Notes: generated from the sequence alone by a model not told the origin. 5,934 nt of DNA from Mycoplasmatota bacterium (GCA_022712785.1 JAFLJX010000031.1:1-5934), one strand, 5' to 3'. Positions 1-5,728 are shown, counted from the stretch's first letter. Translations and numbers: made by a program.

Positions 1-125
1 TGGTTGTTTGTCCACGCTTAAATCTTACCTCACGGTTTCGACTCCAAGACTAACTACTAGTTATTGGCTAGATTTTACTAGGTTGGGTTTCCACCAACTA
101 TATATGTGCAACCGAACTGGCGCAC
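1..125 (-). mobile_element. Probable group II intron, 5' end (domain I start), cut by window edge
   Basis: Read on the minus strand, the sequence beginning at 125 starts GTGCGCC, the GUGYG-type 5' terminus of bacterial group II introns. It continues with structured, unusually G-rich sequence for this AT-rich window: a GTTGG/CCAAC hairpin (about 80-97), CTAGT/ACTAG pairings (about 54-81) and a segment with GTGAGGTAAGA and GCGTGGAC that looks like domain I. There is no open reading frame here. The catalytic core, the reverse transcriptase/maturase ORF and the 3' end would lie to the left, outside the window. The 5' exon is the intergenic DNA from 126 rightward, so no gene is visibly interrupted. 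The call rests on the 5' motif and remembered resemblance to domain I sequences; another structured RNA is possible. Confidence 0.5.
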
Positions 126-223
126 CCTCATAAAGATTATACCATCAAATACTAATCTGTTCAATATGTATGCATAATTAGAGCTTACAAAGTACAATTC
201 TTGAAAAGCCTTACAAATTTTGC

Positions 224-252
224 TTGACATGTACGGACATATACAATAATAT
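224..252 (+). promoter_or_regulatory. Sigma-A-type promoter of the PTS/TIM-barrel operon
   Basis: A perfect -35 TTGACA (224-229) is followed after 17 bp by TAATAT (247-252), a good -10. Transcription would begin near 259, giving a leader of about 24 nt that holds the ribosome binding site of the transporter gene. Nothing with terminator or riboswitch character lies between promoter and gene, so control is probably by a DNA-binding regulator. Confidence 0.75.
226..244 (+). repeat. Two tandem GACATRTAC repeats overlapping the promoter (candidate operator)
   Basis: GACATGTAC (226-234) and GACATATAC (236-244) are direct repeats with one mismatch, set 10 bp apart (about one helical turn). They overlap the -35 box and fill the spacer of the operon promoter. 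This is where a repressor would block RNA polymerase. No regulator gene for the operon is in the window, so the binding protein is unknown. Confidence 0.4.
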
Positions 253-282
253 GTAGTTAGAATACATACATAGGAGGAAGAT

Positions 283-1854
283 ATGAAAAAAATTGCAGTT
301 ATTGGTAGTTCTGGAGGAAACCTGTATAGCTTAGGTGGAAAGAACCCCCAAAAATTATTAGGAGAAATAATGACACAAGCTGATTCAGCTGGTGTCGAAG
401 TGAATCATATTGTATTTATTGGTGCAAACGATTCAATGGACAGTATTAAAGCATCTACAAAAGCAGCGCTTTATGAAATATCATATGGTGAACTTATCAA
501 TTCAGAGTATCTAAGTTTAACAGATACGAATAAATTGGCTGAGAAAGCAGATAAGTTATTAGCTAAAAGTATTATGAATGGTAATGTCGATGGTATCGTT
601 GTCATGAGTGCAGATCCAAAAGGTGTCAACGCAGCAAGTGTTAAAGCTGCTTCAGAAATGAAAGTACCAATTGTTGGTACTGGTGGAACATCAATGGCAT
701 TTATTCAATCATTAGGATGTAAAGTTATATCTGCATCTGGTACTACTGGTACTACAAATAGAACCAGAGCAATAGCAGCATTAACAAGTTTATCAAAAAA
801 ATTCGGAATCAAATATAGACCAATCATTAAATCATCTAGTTCAAATGAAAATGTAGCATCATCTACTATAAGAAGCCGTATTAGCATAAGAGGAATAATG
901 TTAGCATCAATTCCAGGATTTATCGCAATGGCTTTGGTTTTGGCAGCAAGTCAAATACCTTTCTTGTCTGATTTAGGAAGTATATTCAATATTTTAATTG
1001 GTGCTTTACCTGTTGTTGTCGCAGTTATTGCTGCAAAACAAGTATCTGGGCTTGATGAAGTTGGTATTGTAGCAGGGGTTCTTGCAGGAGTTTTATCTGT
1101 TGATGGAGGAATCATTGGTGGTATTCTTAGTGGTATCTTAGCTGGTGTACTTGCAGCTATATTTATTCAAAAAGCTATTGAATGGAAAATTCCTGGTACA
1201 ACAGCAAATATTATTGCTGGTGGTATTGCAGGGTTATTTGCAGGGTTAATTGGTTACTTCCTAATAGCTCCAGTTGCATTATTTCTAGGTGATGGAGTTA
1301 GATTCCTTATTGATGAAGCAATTTTATTCAGTCCAGCATTAGCAGGACTTATTGCAGGATTATTAATTTGGCCAGCTATTATGGGAGGAGTATATCACGC
1401 AGCAATTCTTCCAATCGTATTAATTGAAATGGAAGCTGAAGGAATGAGTTTCTTAGGTGCAGTAGATATGGTTGGTTTAGTAATGGTATCAGCTGGTATA
1501 ACCTTGGCTAACATTATATGGCCAAGAAAAAAAGAAGATCGTTCAATTGCAGTACCTGGATTTGCAATGAATGTAGGGTTTGGTACTTTTGTTGAAGCAG
1601 CATATCCTTTTATGTTTTCGAATAAAATAGTTATGTTTGGTGCAATAGCAGCATCTGGGATTGGTGGTTTATTCGTTGGTATATTAGGAGTAAAAGGAAC
1701 TGCTTATGTACCTGCATTTATTGGACCAGCTTTATCAAATAATCCATGGGGATTTGCATTAAGTATGGTAATAGGATTAGGTGCAGCTTTAGTTATTACA
1801 ATGCTTGCAAATAGAATTCATTTTAAACCAAAAAAAGGAGATGAGATATCATGA
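283..1854 (+). CDS. PTS fructose-type EIIC-like sugar transporter with fused N-terminal soluble domain
   Basis: A 523-aa integral membrane protein with a strong ribosome binding site (AGGAGG at 272-277, 5 nt before ATG). Residues 1 to about 180 form a soluble alpha/beta domain with Gly/Ser/Thr-rich motifs: IGSSGGNLY near 7, MSADPKGVN near 108, GTGGTSMA at 132-139 and SGTTGTTNRTR at 152-162. Residues about 200-510 hold some eight to ten hydrophobic segments resembling the fructose-family PTS EIIC domain. Landmarks there are SVDGGIIGG at 272-280, GVYHAAILP at 369-377 and GTFVEAAYPF at 434-443, the last matching the GI(S/T)E-x-AIPF region of EIIC proteins. No phosphorylatable EIIA His site or EIIB Cys loop is visible, so phosphorylation, if any, needs partners encoded elsewhere, or transport is not PTS-driven. 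From memory, proteins of this architecture are annotated in Firmicutes as 'PTS sugar transporter' without known substrate. It overlaps the next gene by four bases (ATGA). Confidence 0.85.
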   Translation: MKKIAVIGSSGGNLYSLGGKNPQKLLGEIMTQADSAGVEVNHIVFIGANDSMDSIKASTKAALYEISYGELINSEYLSLTDTNKLAEKADKLLAKSIMNGNVDGIVVMSADPKGVNAASVKAASEMKVPIVGTGGTSMAFIQSLGCKVISASGTTGTTNRTRAIAALTSLSKKFGIKYRPIIKSSSSNENVASSTIRSRISIRGIMLASIPGFIAMALVLAASQIPFLSDLGSIFNILIGALPVVVAVIAAKQVSGLDEVGIVAGVLAGVLSVDGGIIGGILSGILAGVLAAIFIQKAIEWKIPGTTANIIAGGIAGLFAGLIGYFLIAPVALFLGDGVRFLIDEAILFSPALAGLIAGLLIWPAIMGGVYHAAILPIVLIEMEAEGMSFLGAVDMVGLVMVSAGITLANIIWPRKKEDRSIAVPGFAMNVGFGTFVEAAYPFMFSNKIVMFGAIAASGIGGLFVGILGVKGTAYVPAFIGPALSNNPWGFALSMVIGLGAALVITMLANRIHFKPKKGDEIS

Positions 1855-2687
1855 TAAAAAGTGATATGGAATTAAAATTAGCAAAAGGTCGTAAAAAAGT
1901 ATTAGCAGCTATTGAAGAACATAATGGGACAACTATTCTAAGTACTGGAATAACTGGTGATGATGCTAGAATGGCAAAAGCAGCAGTTGATGCTGGAGCA
2001 AGAATGTTAGAACCAAATCATCCTGCATTAGCATTAGCTAGAGGATATAAAGGTGTATCTAGTATGCATGCAGCTGAACAAGTGAGACATGAAATGACAC
2101 TTGAACAAATGTGTGAAGCAACAAATGGTGTTAGAAATGTAGTAGGAAACGATATCTTTATAACAGTCGGTGTTCCTGGTGGATTTACCGAAATAGTACC
2201 CATAGAATTAACAGATGAAGATTTTAAAAAAATTAGTTTGGCAGGTGCAGATGCACTTCATACACATAAATCAAGTGTTGACGATTTAAAAGCGTGGGTA
2301 GAGAAAGCTCATTCATACGGATTATTAGTAGATGCATATATCGGACATCCAAATGATTTACATATCTTTGGAGTCCCAGCTGAAACTCCTGAAGAAGTTG
2401 CTATTGTAGCGAAACAAATGGAAGCTGTTGGAGTGGATTTTATTGGTCTAATGACTGGTATGAGTTACGAAGGTGTAGAAGCTGGAGAAATTCATCCATT
2501 CATGGTAGATAGACTTAAAGCATTAAAAGGTGCAGTAAGTGTGCCTACAATTGCTGAAGGTGGAATTAACCTAACAAACTACAAAGCATTTAAAGAACTA
2601 GGTATTAATATTTTGGTAATCGGTACAGCATTAGATAACATTGCGAATCAAGCTATTCAAAGTGTAGTAAAAGAATTCCTTAAATAG
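1851..2687 (+). CDS. TIM-barrel enzyme of the HisA/NanE-like phosphosugar class
   Basis: A cytoplasmic 278-aa protein whose alternating strand/helix pattern fits a (beta/alpha)8 barrel. The C-terminal half carries the two phosphate-gripping loops typical of ribulose-phosphate-binding barrels: IAEGGIN at 234-240 and VIGTALDN at 256-263, resembling N-acetylmannosamine-6-phosphate 2-epimerase and HisA. Possible active-site residues at strand ends are E54 (in LEPNHP), H137/H139 (ALHTHKS), D161 and H166 (DAYIGHP). The start at 1851 is preferred over an in-frame ATG at 1866 because the GGAG at about 1837-1840 is better spaced and the ATGA overlap implies translational coupling to the transporter. 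Homologues are often labelled 'histidine biosynthesis protein', which is unlikely here because no other his gene is present. Inference: it isomerises or epimerises the phosphorylated product brought in by the upstream transporter. The exact substrate cannot be read from sequence. Confidence 0.8.
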   Translation: MIKSDMELKLAKGRKKVLAAIEEHNGTTILSTGITGDDARMAKAAVDAGARMLEPNHPALALARGYKGVSSMHAAEQVRHEMTLEQMCEATNGVRNVVGNDIFITVGVPGGFTEIVPIELTDEDFKKISLAGADALHTHKSSVDDLKAWVEKAHSYGLLVDAYIGHPNDLHIFGVPAETPEEVAIVAKQMEAVGVDFIGLMTGMSYEGVEAGEIHPFMVDRLKALKGAVSVPTIAEGGINLTNYKAFKELGINILVIGTALDNIANQAIQSVVKEFLK

Positions 2688-2703
2688 TAATTAGTATCTA
2701 ACA

Positions 2704-2732
2704 AAAAACAGTGAATTTAGTTCACTGTTTTT
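2704..2732. terminator. Bidirectional intrinsic terminator between convergent genes
   Basis: AAACAGTGAA (2706-2715) pairs perfectly with TTCACTGTTT (2721-2730) across a 5-nt loop. The stem is flanked by an A-run on the left and T-run on the right, extending pairing to 2704-2732. It lies 17 nt after the stop of the TIM-barrel gene and also has a U-tract when read from the minus-strand lipoprotein gene, so it can end transcription from both sides. Confidence 0.85.
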
Positions 2733-2799
2733 CTTTGGGTTCTATAATCTTCTTAGGGGTGTACAAATAAAATTACATCCTCTATATAACTCATTGTAT

Positions 2800-2843
2800 C
2801 ACAAGCAAACATCAACTATCTTGTATGTTTGCTTGTGTTTTTT
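2800..2843 (+). terminator. Second strong hairpin terminator
   Basis: CACAAGCAAACAT (2800-2812) and ATGTTTGCTTGTG (2825-2837) form a perfect 13-bp stem with a 12-nt loop, followed by TTTTTT (2838-2843). As a Rho-independent terminator it works on the plus strand, backing up the terminator at 2704-2732. On the minus strand it lies 23 nt past the lipoprotein stop codon but has no U-run after the stem; there it may only protect the mRNA 3' end. Confidence 0.75.
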
Positions 2844-2859
2844 GTATAATATACTATAT

Positions 2860-3774
2860 CTAATCACCATCTTCAGAACACGTATAATTAATTATTCCAA
2901 TTTGATACAATAGTTCGCAGCTTAAATTATGATATTTTTGATGATATTCAAGAATATCATAGTATTCTTCATTTGAGTAAATAATATACTCATATCTAGT
3001 TCTTGCTCCGATAGTACAAGTACAGTCTCCTTTTTCAATTATATATCCTATCATTATAAAAATCATATTATCTGGTACATATCTAGATAAAATAGAATAC
3101 TCATTTGTTTCATATATTTTTTGCCATTCAATTTCACTAACGCTTACTGATTCTGTCTTTACACCATGTACATTTTTATCTTGTGAATCACTTTCAATTG
3201 GTTTTCGCACTGTTAGAAGTGGTTCAAGAACATAATTCTCATTCACCTCGAACTGATATTGAACACTTATCTGATAATCTGAACCAGCATCTATATAGAA
3301 TCCTGAATCAAATGATAATTGATATTCTCCTATTGGAAATAACATTCTCTCTTCAAAATAGAAGTCTCGCCAGAAATCTGCGTCTTCATCATCCTCACCA
3401 AATCCTCCTGCTTTTCTTAGAGGAAATTCATGTACTACACCCTTTTCTAAAGTTGTTGTTTTAAGAAGTTGAAGAACCATATTTTGAATAAATACAACAC
3501 CTTCACTTTCAACAACGAAACCAATGTATGGATCACCTGAATGTATATCTATTGAGTCTTCTTGACCTATATATTCTAACGTACCCCATATATTTACTTC
3601 TTCTGTATCACTATAGATATCTTTCTCAGAGTAAAGTATAATCCTAAAGGTATCATCAGATGATTCAGATACTTGTCGTCCTTGTCTTGTTATAATAAGA
3701 TCTGTTTCCTCTTTTTCACATGCCGATAAACCTACTACGATAAATAGCATTATCAGTATAACTAATCTTTTCAT
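2860..3774 (-). CDS. Lipoprotein with Ig-like N-terminal region and a shared C-terminal module
   Basis: A 304-aa exported protein. It has a type II signal peptide: KR, a hydrophobic stretch 4-17 and lipobox LSAC with Cys19 as lipidation site, so the mature protein should sit on the outer face of the membrane. Residues about 43-180 look all-beta, with a pattern (YSEKDIYSDTEEVNIWGTLEYIG, in two halves around 48-70; GGFGEDDEDADFW at 123-135; PIGEYQLSF at 147-155) like a single Ig-fold found in other Firmicute lipoproteins of unknown role. A linker at 190-215 leads to a C-terminal module (about 220-297) containing YYDILE at 271-276 and SCELLYQIG at 285-293. That module recurs in the 114-aa protein encoded at 5362-5706. 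The start is supported by AAAAGGAGG (3789-3781) 6 nt before ATG. A possible -10 TATAAT lies at 3801-3796 but lacks a good -35. The stop is TAG. Function unknown. Confidence 0.85.
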   Translation of the reverse strand: MKRLVILIMLFIVVGLSACEKEETDLIITRQGRQVSESSDDTFRIILYSEKDIYSDTEEVNIWGTLEYIGQEDSIDIHSGDPYIGFVVESEGVVFIQNMVLQLLKTTTLEKGVVHEFPLRKAGGFGEDDEDADFWRDFYFEERMLFPIGEYQLSFDSGFYIDAGSDYQISVQYQFEVNENYVLEPLLTVRKPIESDSQDKNVHGVKTESVSVSEIEWQKIYETNEYSILSRYVPDNMIFIMIGYIIEKGDCTCTIGARTRYEYIIYSNEEYYDILEYHQKYHNLSCELLYQIGIINYTCSEDGD

Positions 3775-3795
3775 ATAATCCCTCCTTTTGAGTAT

Positions 3796-3801
3796 ATTAT
3801 A
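3796..3801 (-). promoter_or_regulatory. Possible -10 box for the lipoprotein gene
   Basis: On the minus strand TATAAT occurs 22 nt before the lipoprotein start codon. No convincing -35 is found at the usual distance (the best is TTATAA at 3825-3820). Transcription from here would give a leader of only about 15 nt, so read-through from the upstream small gene is a real alternative. Confidence 0.35.
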
Positions 3802-3847
3802 CTACAATTATGAGTTTTCTTATAATTATCTCCCTGTTTGATTTAAA

Positions 3848-3870
3848 GGTGTTAGAAACCTATAATACAA
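3848..3870. repeat. Intergenic repeat, copy 1 of 3
   Basis: GGTGTTA-GAAA-CCTATAATACA. It matches the copy at 4160-4182 at all but about two positions within the first 22 bases and the copy at 4891-4914 more loosely. It lies between the 66-aa ORF stop (3888) and the lipoprotein start. Read on the plus strand it contains TATAAT with TTGATT 17 bp upstream (3838-3843), but no plus-strand gene follows. Confidence 0.5.
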
Positions 3871-3887
3871 GTCATAAGAAGATAGTT

Positions 3888-4088
3888 TTAAGTTTTATGC
3901 TTCTCAATGCTTAATTTAGTAGATACAAAAGAACCTATAAACTCAAGTATCATTAATCCGAATATTATATAAGTTTTACCTTTTAGATTATCAAAATTAT
4001 CATTCAGTAAAAAAATAAACATCACCACAAGAACTATGAACATTAAAAATATTACCAGGTTTCCCTTAAACTTATTATGTTTCTTAAT
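3888..4088 (-). CDS. 66-aa two-helix membrane protein with apparent ATT start
   Basis: An uninterrupted reading frame between promoter and stop. Its hydrophobic segments are at about 11-28 (rich in V, I, F, L, M) and 39-56, separated by a polar loop NDNFDNLKGK. The N-terminus is basic (IKKHNKFKGN) and the C-terminus charged (EKHKT), as in a small hairpin inner-membrane protein. No ATG, GTG or TTG is available at the 5' end: the in-frame stop TAG lies a few codons upstream and the first in-frame ATG falls in the middle of helix 1. A good ribosome binding site, AAGGTGAT (4099-4092), sits just before two ATT codons, the second (4088) at normal spacing. An extended -10 promoter lies at 4138-4111. 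Either ATT is used as a rare start, or a former ATG mutated and expression is reduced or lost. I do not recognise the family. Confidence 0.55.
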   Translation of the reverse strand: MKKHNKFKGNLVIFLMFIVLVVMFIFLLNDNFDNLKGKTYIIFGLMILEFIGSFVSTKLSIEKHKT

Positions 4089-4110
4089 AATATCACCTTC
4101 CTATTATTTA

Positions 4111-4138
4111 ATTTTACCACAAAAAAGAAGTAAGTAAA
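4111..4138 (-). promoter_or_regulatory. Extended -10 promoter of the 66-aa membrane protein (duplicated module)
   Basis: On the minus strand, TTTACT (4138-4133), a 16-bp spacer and TGG-TAAAAT (-10 at 4116-4111, with the TG extended motif). The surrounding sequence, including ACTTCTTTTT in the spacer, matches the promoter at 5757-5729. The predicted start is near 4104, so the leader is short and contains the ribosome binding site. Confidence 0.6.
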
Positions 4139-4159
4139 AGATTTCCAAATTGCTCAAAC

Positions 4160-4182
4160 GGTGTTATAGACCTATAATACAC
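4160..4182. repeat. Intergenic repeat, copy 2 of 3
   Basis: GGTGTTA-TAGA-CCTATAATACAC, close to copy 1 at 3848-3870. This copy is an imperfect dyad (GTGTTATAG versus CTATAATACAC) and touches the stop codon of the SH3-like gene. It could be a protein-binding site, a weak hairpin or a scar of local duplication. Confidence 0.5.
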
Positions 4183-4529
4183 TATTCTGACAAAAGCAAG
4201 ATATCCAAAGGTAACCAGCCTACAATATTACTCTTTAATAATTTACCATATGCCCATCCATTCAGAACGAGTTCGGCATAGAATAGCATACCACTATAAA
4301 CCGTTAACTCTGTCGAATTGTAAAATCTATTCAATATCGCATAATTTTTTTTTATTTCTAAGTACTGTTTTGGAATATAACATTTCTTGTTCATATATAT
4401 GCATTCCACCCAATTTTTCCAAGTTATACTATTATACTCTCCAATAATTTGTACTTCTTCATTTTTATCAATTTTAACAAATAGATTCTCATCCGGAAGA
4501 TATTTCTTAATAACTTTGTATTGACTCAT
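4182..4529 (-). CDS. Tandem bacterial SH3-like domain protein
   Basis: A 115-aa protein without signal peptide or membrane segment, so probably cytoplasmic. It has two similar halves of about 55 residues. The first (about 4-59) has ...IGEYN...WKNWVECIY...CYIPKQYLEI; the second (about 63-112) has ...LNGWAYGKLL...VGWLPLDILL. The conserved ending GW-x-P (Y-x-P in the first half) is the hallmark of small SH3-like beta barrels. Standalone tandem-SH3 proteins of this size occur widely in Firmicutes without a defined function; a binding or adaptor role is inference. The start MSQYKV is the only in-frame option after an upstream TGA, but its ribosome binding site is weak (AAGGA 15 nt away). The gene lies 45 nt after the frameshifted membrane gene and probably shares its transcript. 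Confidence 0.75.
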   Translation of the reverse strand: MSQYKVIKKYLPDENLFVKIDKNEEVQIIGEYNSITWKNWVECIYMNKKCYIPKQYLEIKKNYAILNRFYNSTELTVYSGMLFYAELVLNGWAYGKLLKSNIVGWLPLDILLLSE

Positions 4530-4574
4530 ATTATTTCATCTTCTTCCTTGTACATATTCATTTTCTATAAACTA

Positions 4575-4843
4575 TTAATTCAATATAAAAATTTGAATCA
4601 ATATTCTTGTTACTAAAAATATTATCAGTAACGTAGCTCCTAATAAGAAAAGCATTTTAAGCAGTATCTCTTTAGATGAATTGACTTTTTGGCAAGTATT
4701 TATGAACACAAATGTAAAAATTATAGTTCCAGGAATAAACTGAAAACTAAATATCATGTTATCTGAAACAATATCCAGAATTATTGCTAATACTGAGATT
4801 ACTATTGCAAAAATATATGCTTTTATTTTTATTGCTTTTCCAT
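4575..4843 (-). pseudogene. Small three-helix membrane protein, frameshifted after codon 3
   Basis: A strong ribosome binding site (AAGGAGATGAT, about 4857-4847) precedes ATG at 4843. That frame reads only M-E-K-Q then TAA. Restoring one A to the short A-run after ATGG (about 4838) gives an unbroken 89-aa protein beginning MEKAIKIKAY. It has hydrophobic helices at about 9-26, 33-49 and 60-87 and ends at the TAA at 4575-4577. The length of 269 nt is exactly one short of a whole number of codons. An internal ATG (4757) would give a 60-aa fragment lacking helix 1 and without a ribosome binding site. It could be a recent inactivating deletion, a sequencing error in an A-run, or phase variation; the run of four A is short for efficient slippage. 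Family not recognised. Confidence 0.6.
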
Positions 4844-4890
4844 AGCATCATCTCCTTTTTTGCAAAATCTGATATCTTAAATACATTAAC

Positions 4891-4914
4891 GGTACTACAG
4901 GTTTATACTACACA
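4891..4914. repeat. Intergenic repeat, divergent copy 3 of 3
   Basis: GGTACTACAGG-TTTATACTACACA aligns with the copies at 3848 and 4160 (shared GGT, TA, TATA-TACA positions). Like them it lies just upstream, on the minus strand, of a small gene. On the minus strand it also contains TGTAGTA twice, 13 bp apart. The match is weaker than between copies 1 and 2. Confidence 0.35.
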
Positions 4915-4939
4915 AAAACATAAAGAAAACGAATCATTT

Positions 4940-5361
4940 TTATGACTTGTTTAATATATTATAGACATTTTCATATTCATTTGGAGAAAAAATTGATGAG
5001 TTAATACTATTTTACTTTTCATCGTTATAGTAAAATAATATTACTGAACTAAGTTTATTTGAATCAAAGTATCCTATATATATAAATATTTTAAATGGTT
5101 CACCTAAAAACTCAAGATTTATAACAACCTATAGACTTCCACCTCCAGGTATTAGAGATAATGGATAGCCAATCAAGTATTTTTCGTTAGGAAACCGATT
5201 AGATATTTCGATAATATTAGCATGAATTCATCTTCTATATAATCTATAAAATCATACTCATAATCTCTTATTTACTGTCCGTTTTTAGAGTAACACTTCA
5301 AATGACTTCTAATTAATTCTAAAGTGCTAAAAATCTGCAATTCAGTAAAAATAAAAATGTC
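4940..5361 (-). pseudogene. Decayed gene of unknown family
   Basis: Codon-like sequence continues for about 135 codons but is broken repeatedly. The first part (from about 5361) reads ...TELQIFSTLELIRSHLKC... and stops at TAA (5274-5272). It resumes as IRDYEYDFIDYIEDEF and shifts frame near 5227 into IHANIIEISNRFPNEKYLIG...PGGGSL. It then hits TAG (5131-5129), continues VVINLEFLGEPFKIFIYIG...FYYNDEK, hits TAA (5014-5012) and ends with ...YENVYNILNKS at TAA (4942-4940). Three internal stops and a frameshift mean no intact product. The frame is the same as that of the gene immediately upstream (stop at 5362), with no ribosome binding site or ATG, so the 5' end is lost or it was once a fused extension. 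I do not recognise the protein. Confidence 0.6.
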
Positions 5362-5706
5362 TTATTCATATATCATACCCATTTTGTATAAATCTTCACA
5401 TGAAACTATATTAATTTTATTAATCTCAACAATATCATAGTATTTGTCTTTGTAATAAAACATATAGTTAGCATCTTCATATCCTCCTACCATACATTGA
5501 GTTGCAAACCGTTTTCCAAATCCATATCCAACCATTTCCCAATACTCTACTAATTCACTTCTAATATAGACAGTAAAATCATCATCTACATAGTACTCTT
5601 CGAACATATCAACTTCAGGATTCTCGATTGGTGTCGCCCAAAATCCCCAAGTTTTTATCAATACTACAACTAAAATTATTATTATTAGCAATACTATCTT
5701 CTTCAT
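5362..5706 (-). CDS. Membrane-anchored 114-aa protein sharing the lipoprotein C-terminal module
   Basis: The protein starts MKKIVLLIII with one hydrophobic segment (4-17), then an extracellular part of about 95 residues. There is no lipobox Cys, so this is an uncleaved anchor or signal peptide. Residues about 58-114 (MVGYGFGKR..., YYKDKYYDIVE at 84-94, SCEDLYKMGMI at 102-112) align with residues 241-295 of the lipoprotein at 2860-3774 (YYDILE, SCELLYQIGII). The gene thus keeps mainly the C-terminal module. The start at 5706 is chosen over an ATG at 5730 because 5730 falls in the -10 box of its promoter and would not be transcribed, while GAAGGG (about 5721-5716) precedes 5706. The conserved Cys in SCE and an upstream Cys (C71 here; C251/C253 in the lipoprotein) could form a disulfide. 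Function unknown. Confidence 0.75.
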   Translation of the reverse strand: MKKIVLLIIIILVVVLIKTWGFWATPIENPEVDMFEEYYVDDDFTVYIRSELVEYWEMVGYGFGKRFATQCMVGGYEDANYMFYYKDKYYDIVEINKINIVSCEDLYKMGMIYE

Positions 5707-5728
5707 AAAATCATATCCCTTCAATATC

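Noticed and set aside
1..125. RNase P RNA, tmRNA or T-box leader
   Set aside because: Fragments such as GTGAGGTAAGA and AGGGTG recall RNase P and T-box sequence, but the conserved cores (GAGGAAAGTCC, ACAGAA, the T-box AGGGTGGNACC) are missing, and the GTGCGCC start fits a group II intron better.
705..887. Open frame on the minus strand inside the transporter gene
   Set aside because: No ribosome binding site, and it opposes a well-supported conserved gene.
2018..2203. Open frame on the minus strand inside the TIM-barrel gene
   Set aside because: It is antisense to conserved coding sequence, with no start signals.
2745..2785. Weak GGGGTGTA/TACATCCT hairpin between the two terminators
   Set aside because: It needs G-U pairs and has no clear role; not distinguishable from chance.
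3183..3464. 93-codon plus-strand open frame inside the lipoprotein gene
   Set aside because: Its composition (His/Leu-rich) is that of an antisense frame, and the minus-strand gene has a signal peptide, lipobox and ribosome binding site.
4250..4447. 65-codon plus-strand open frame inside the SH3-like gene
   Set aside because: No ribosome binding site; it is the antisense of a recognisable tandem SH3-like protein.
4526..4561. Eleven-codon leader peptide overlapping the SH3-like start (ATGA)
   Set aside because: No ribosome binding site and no attenuator hairpin; probably chance.
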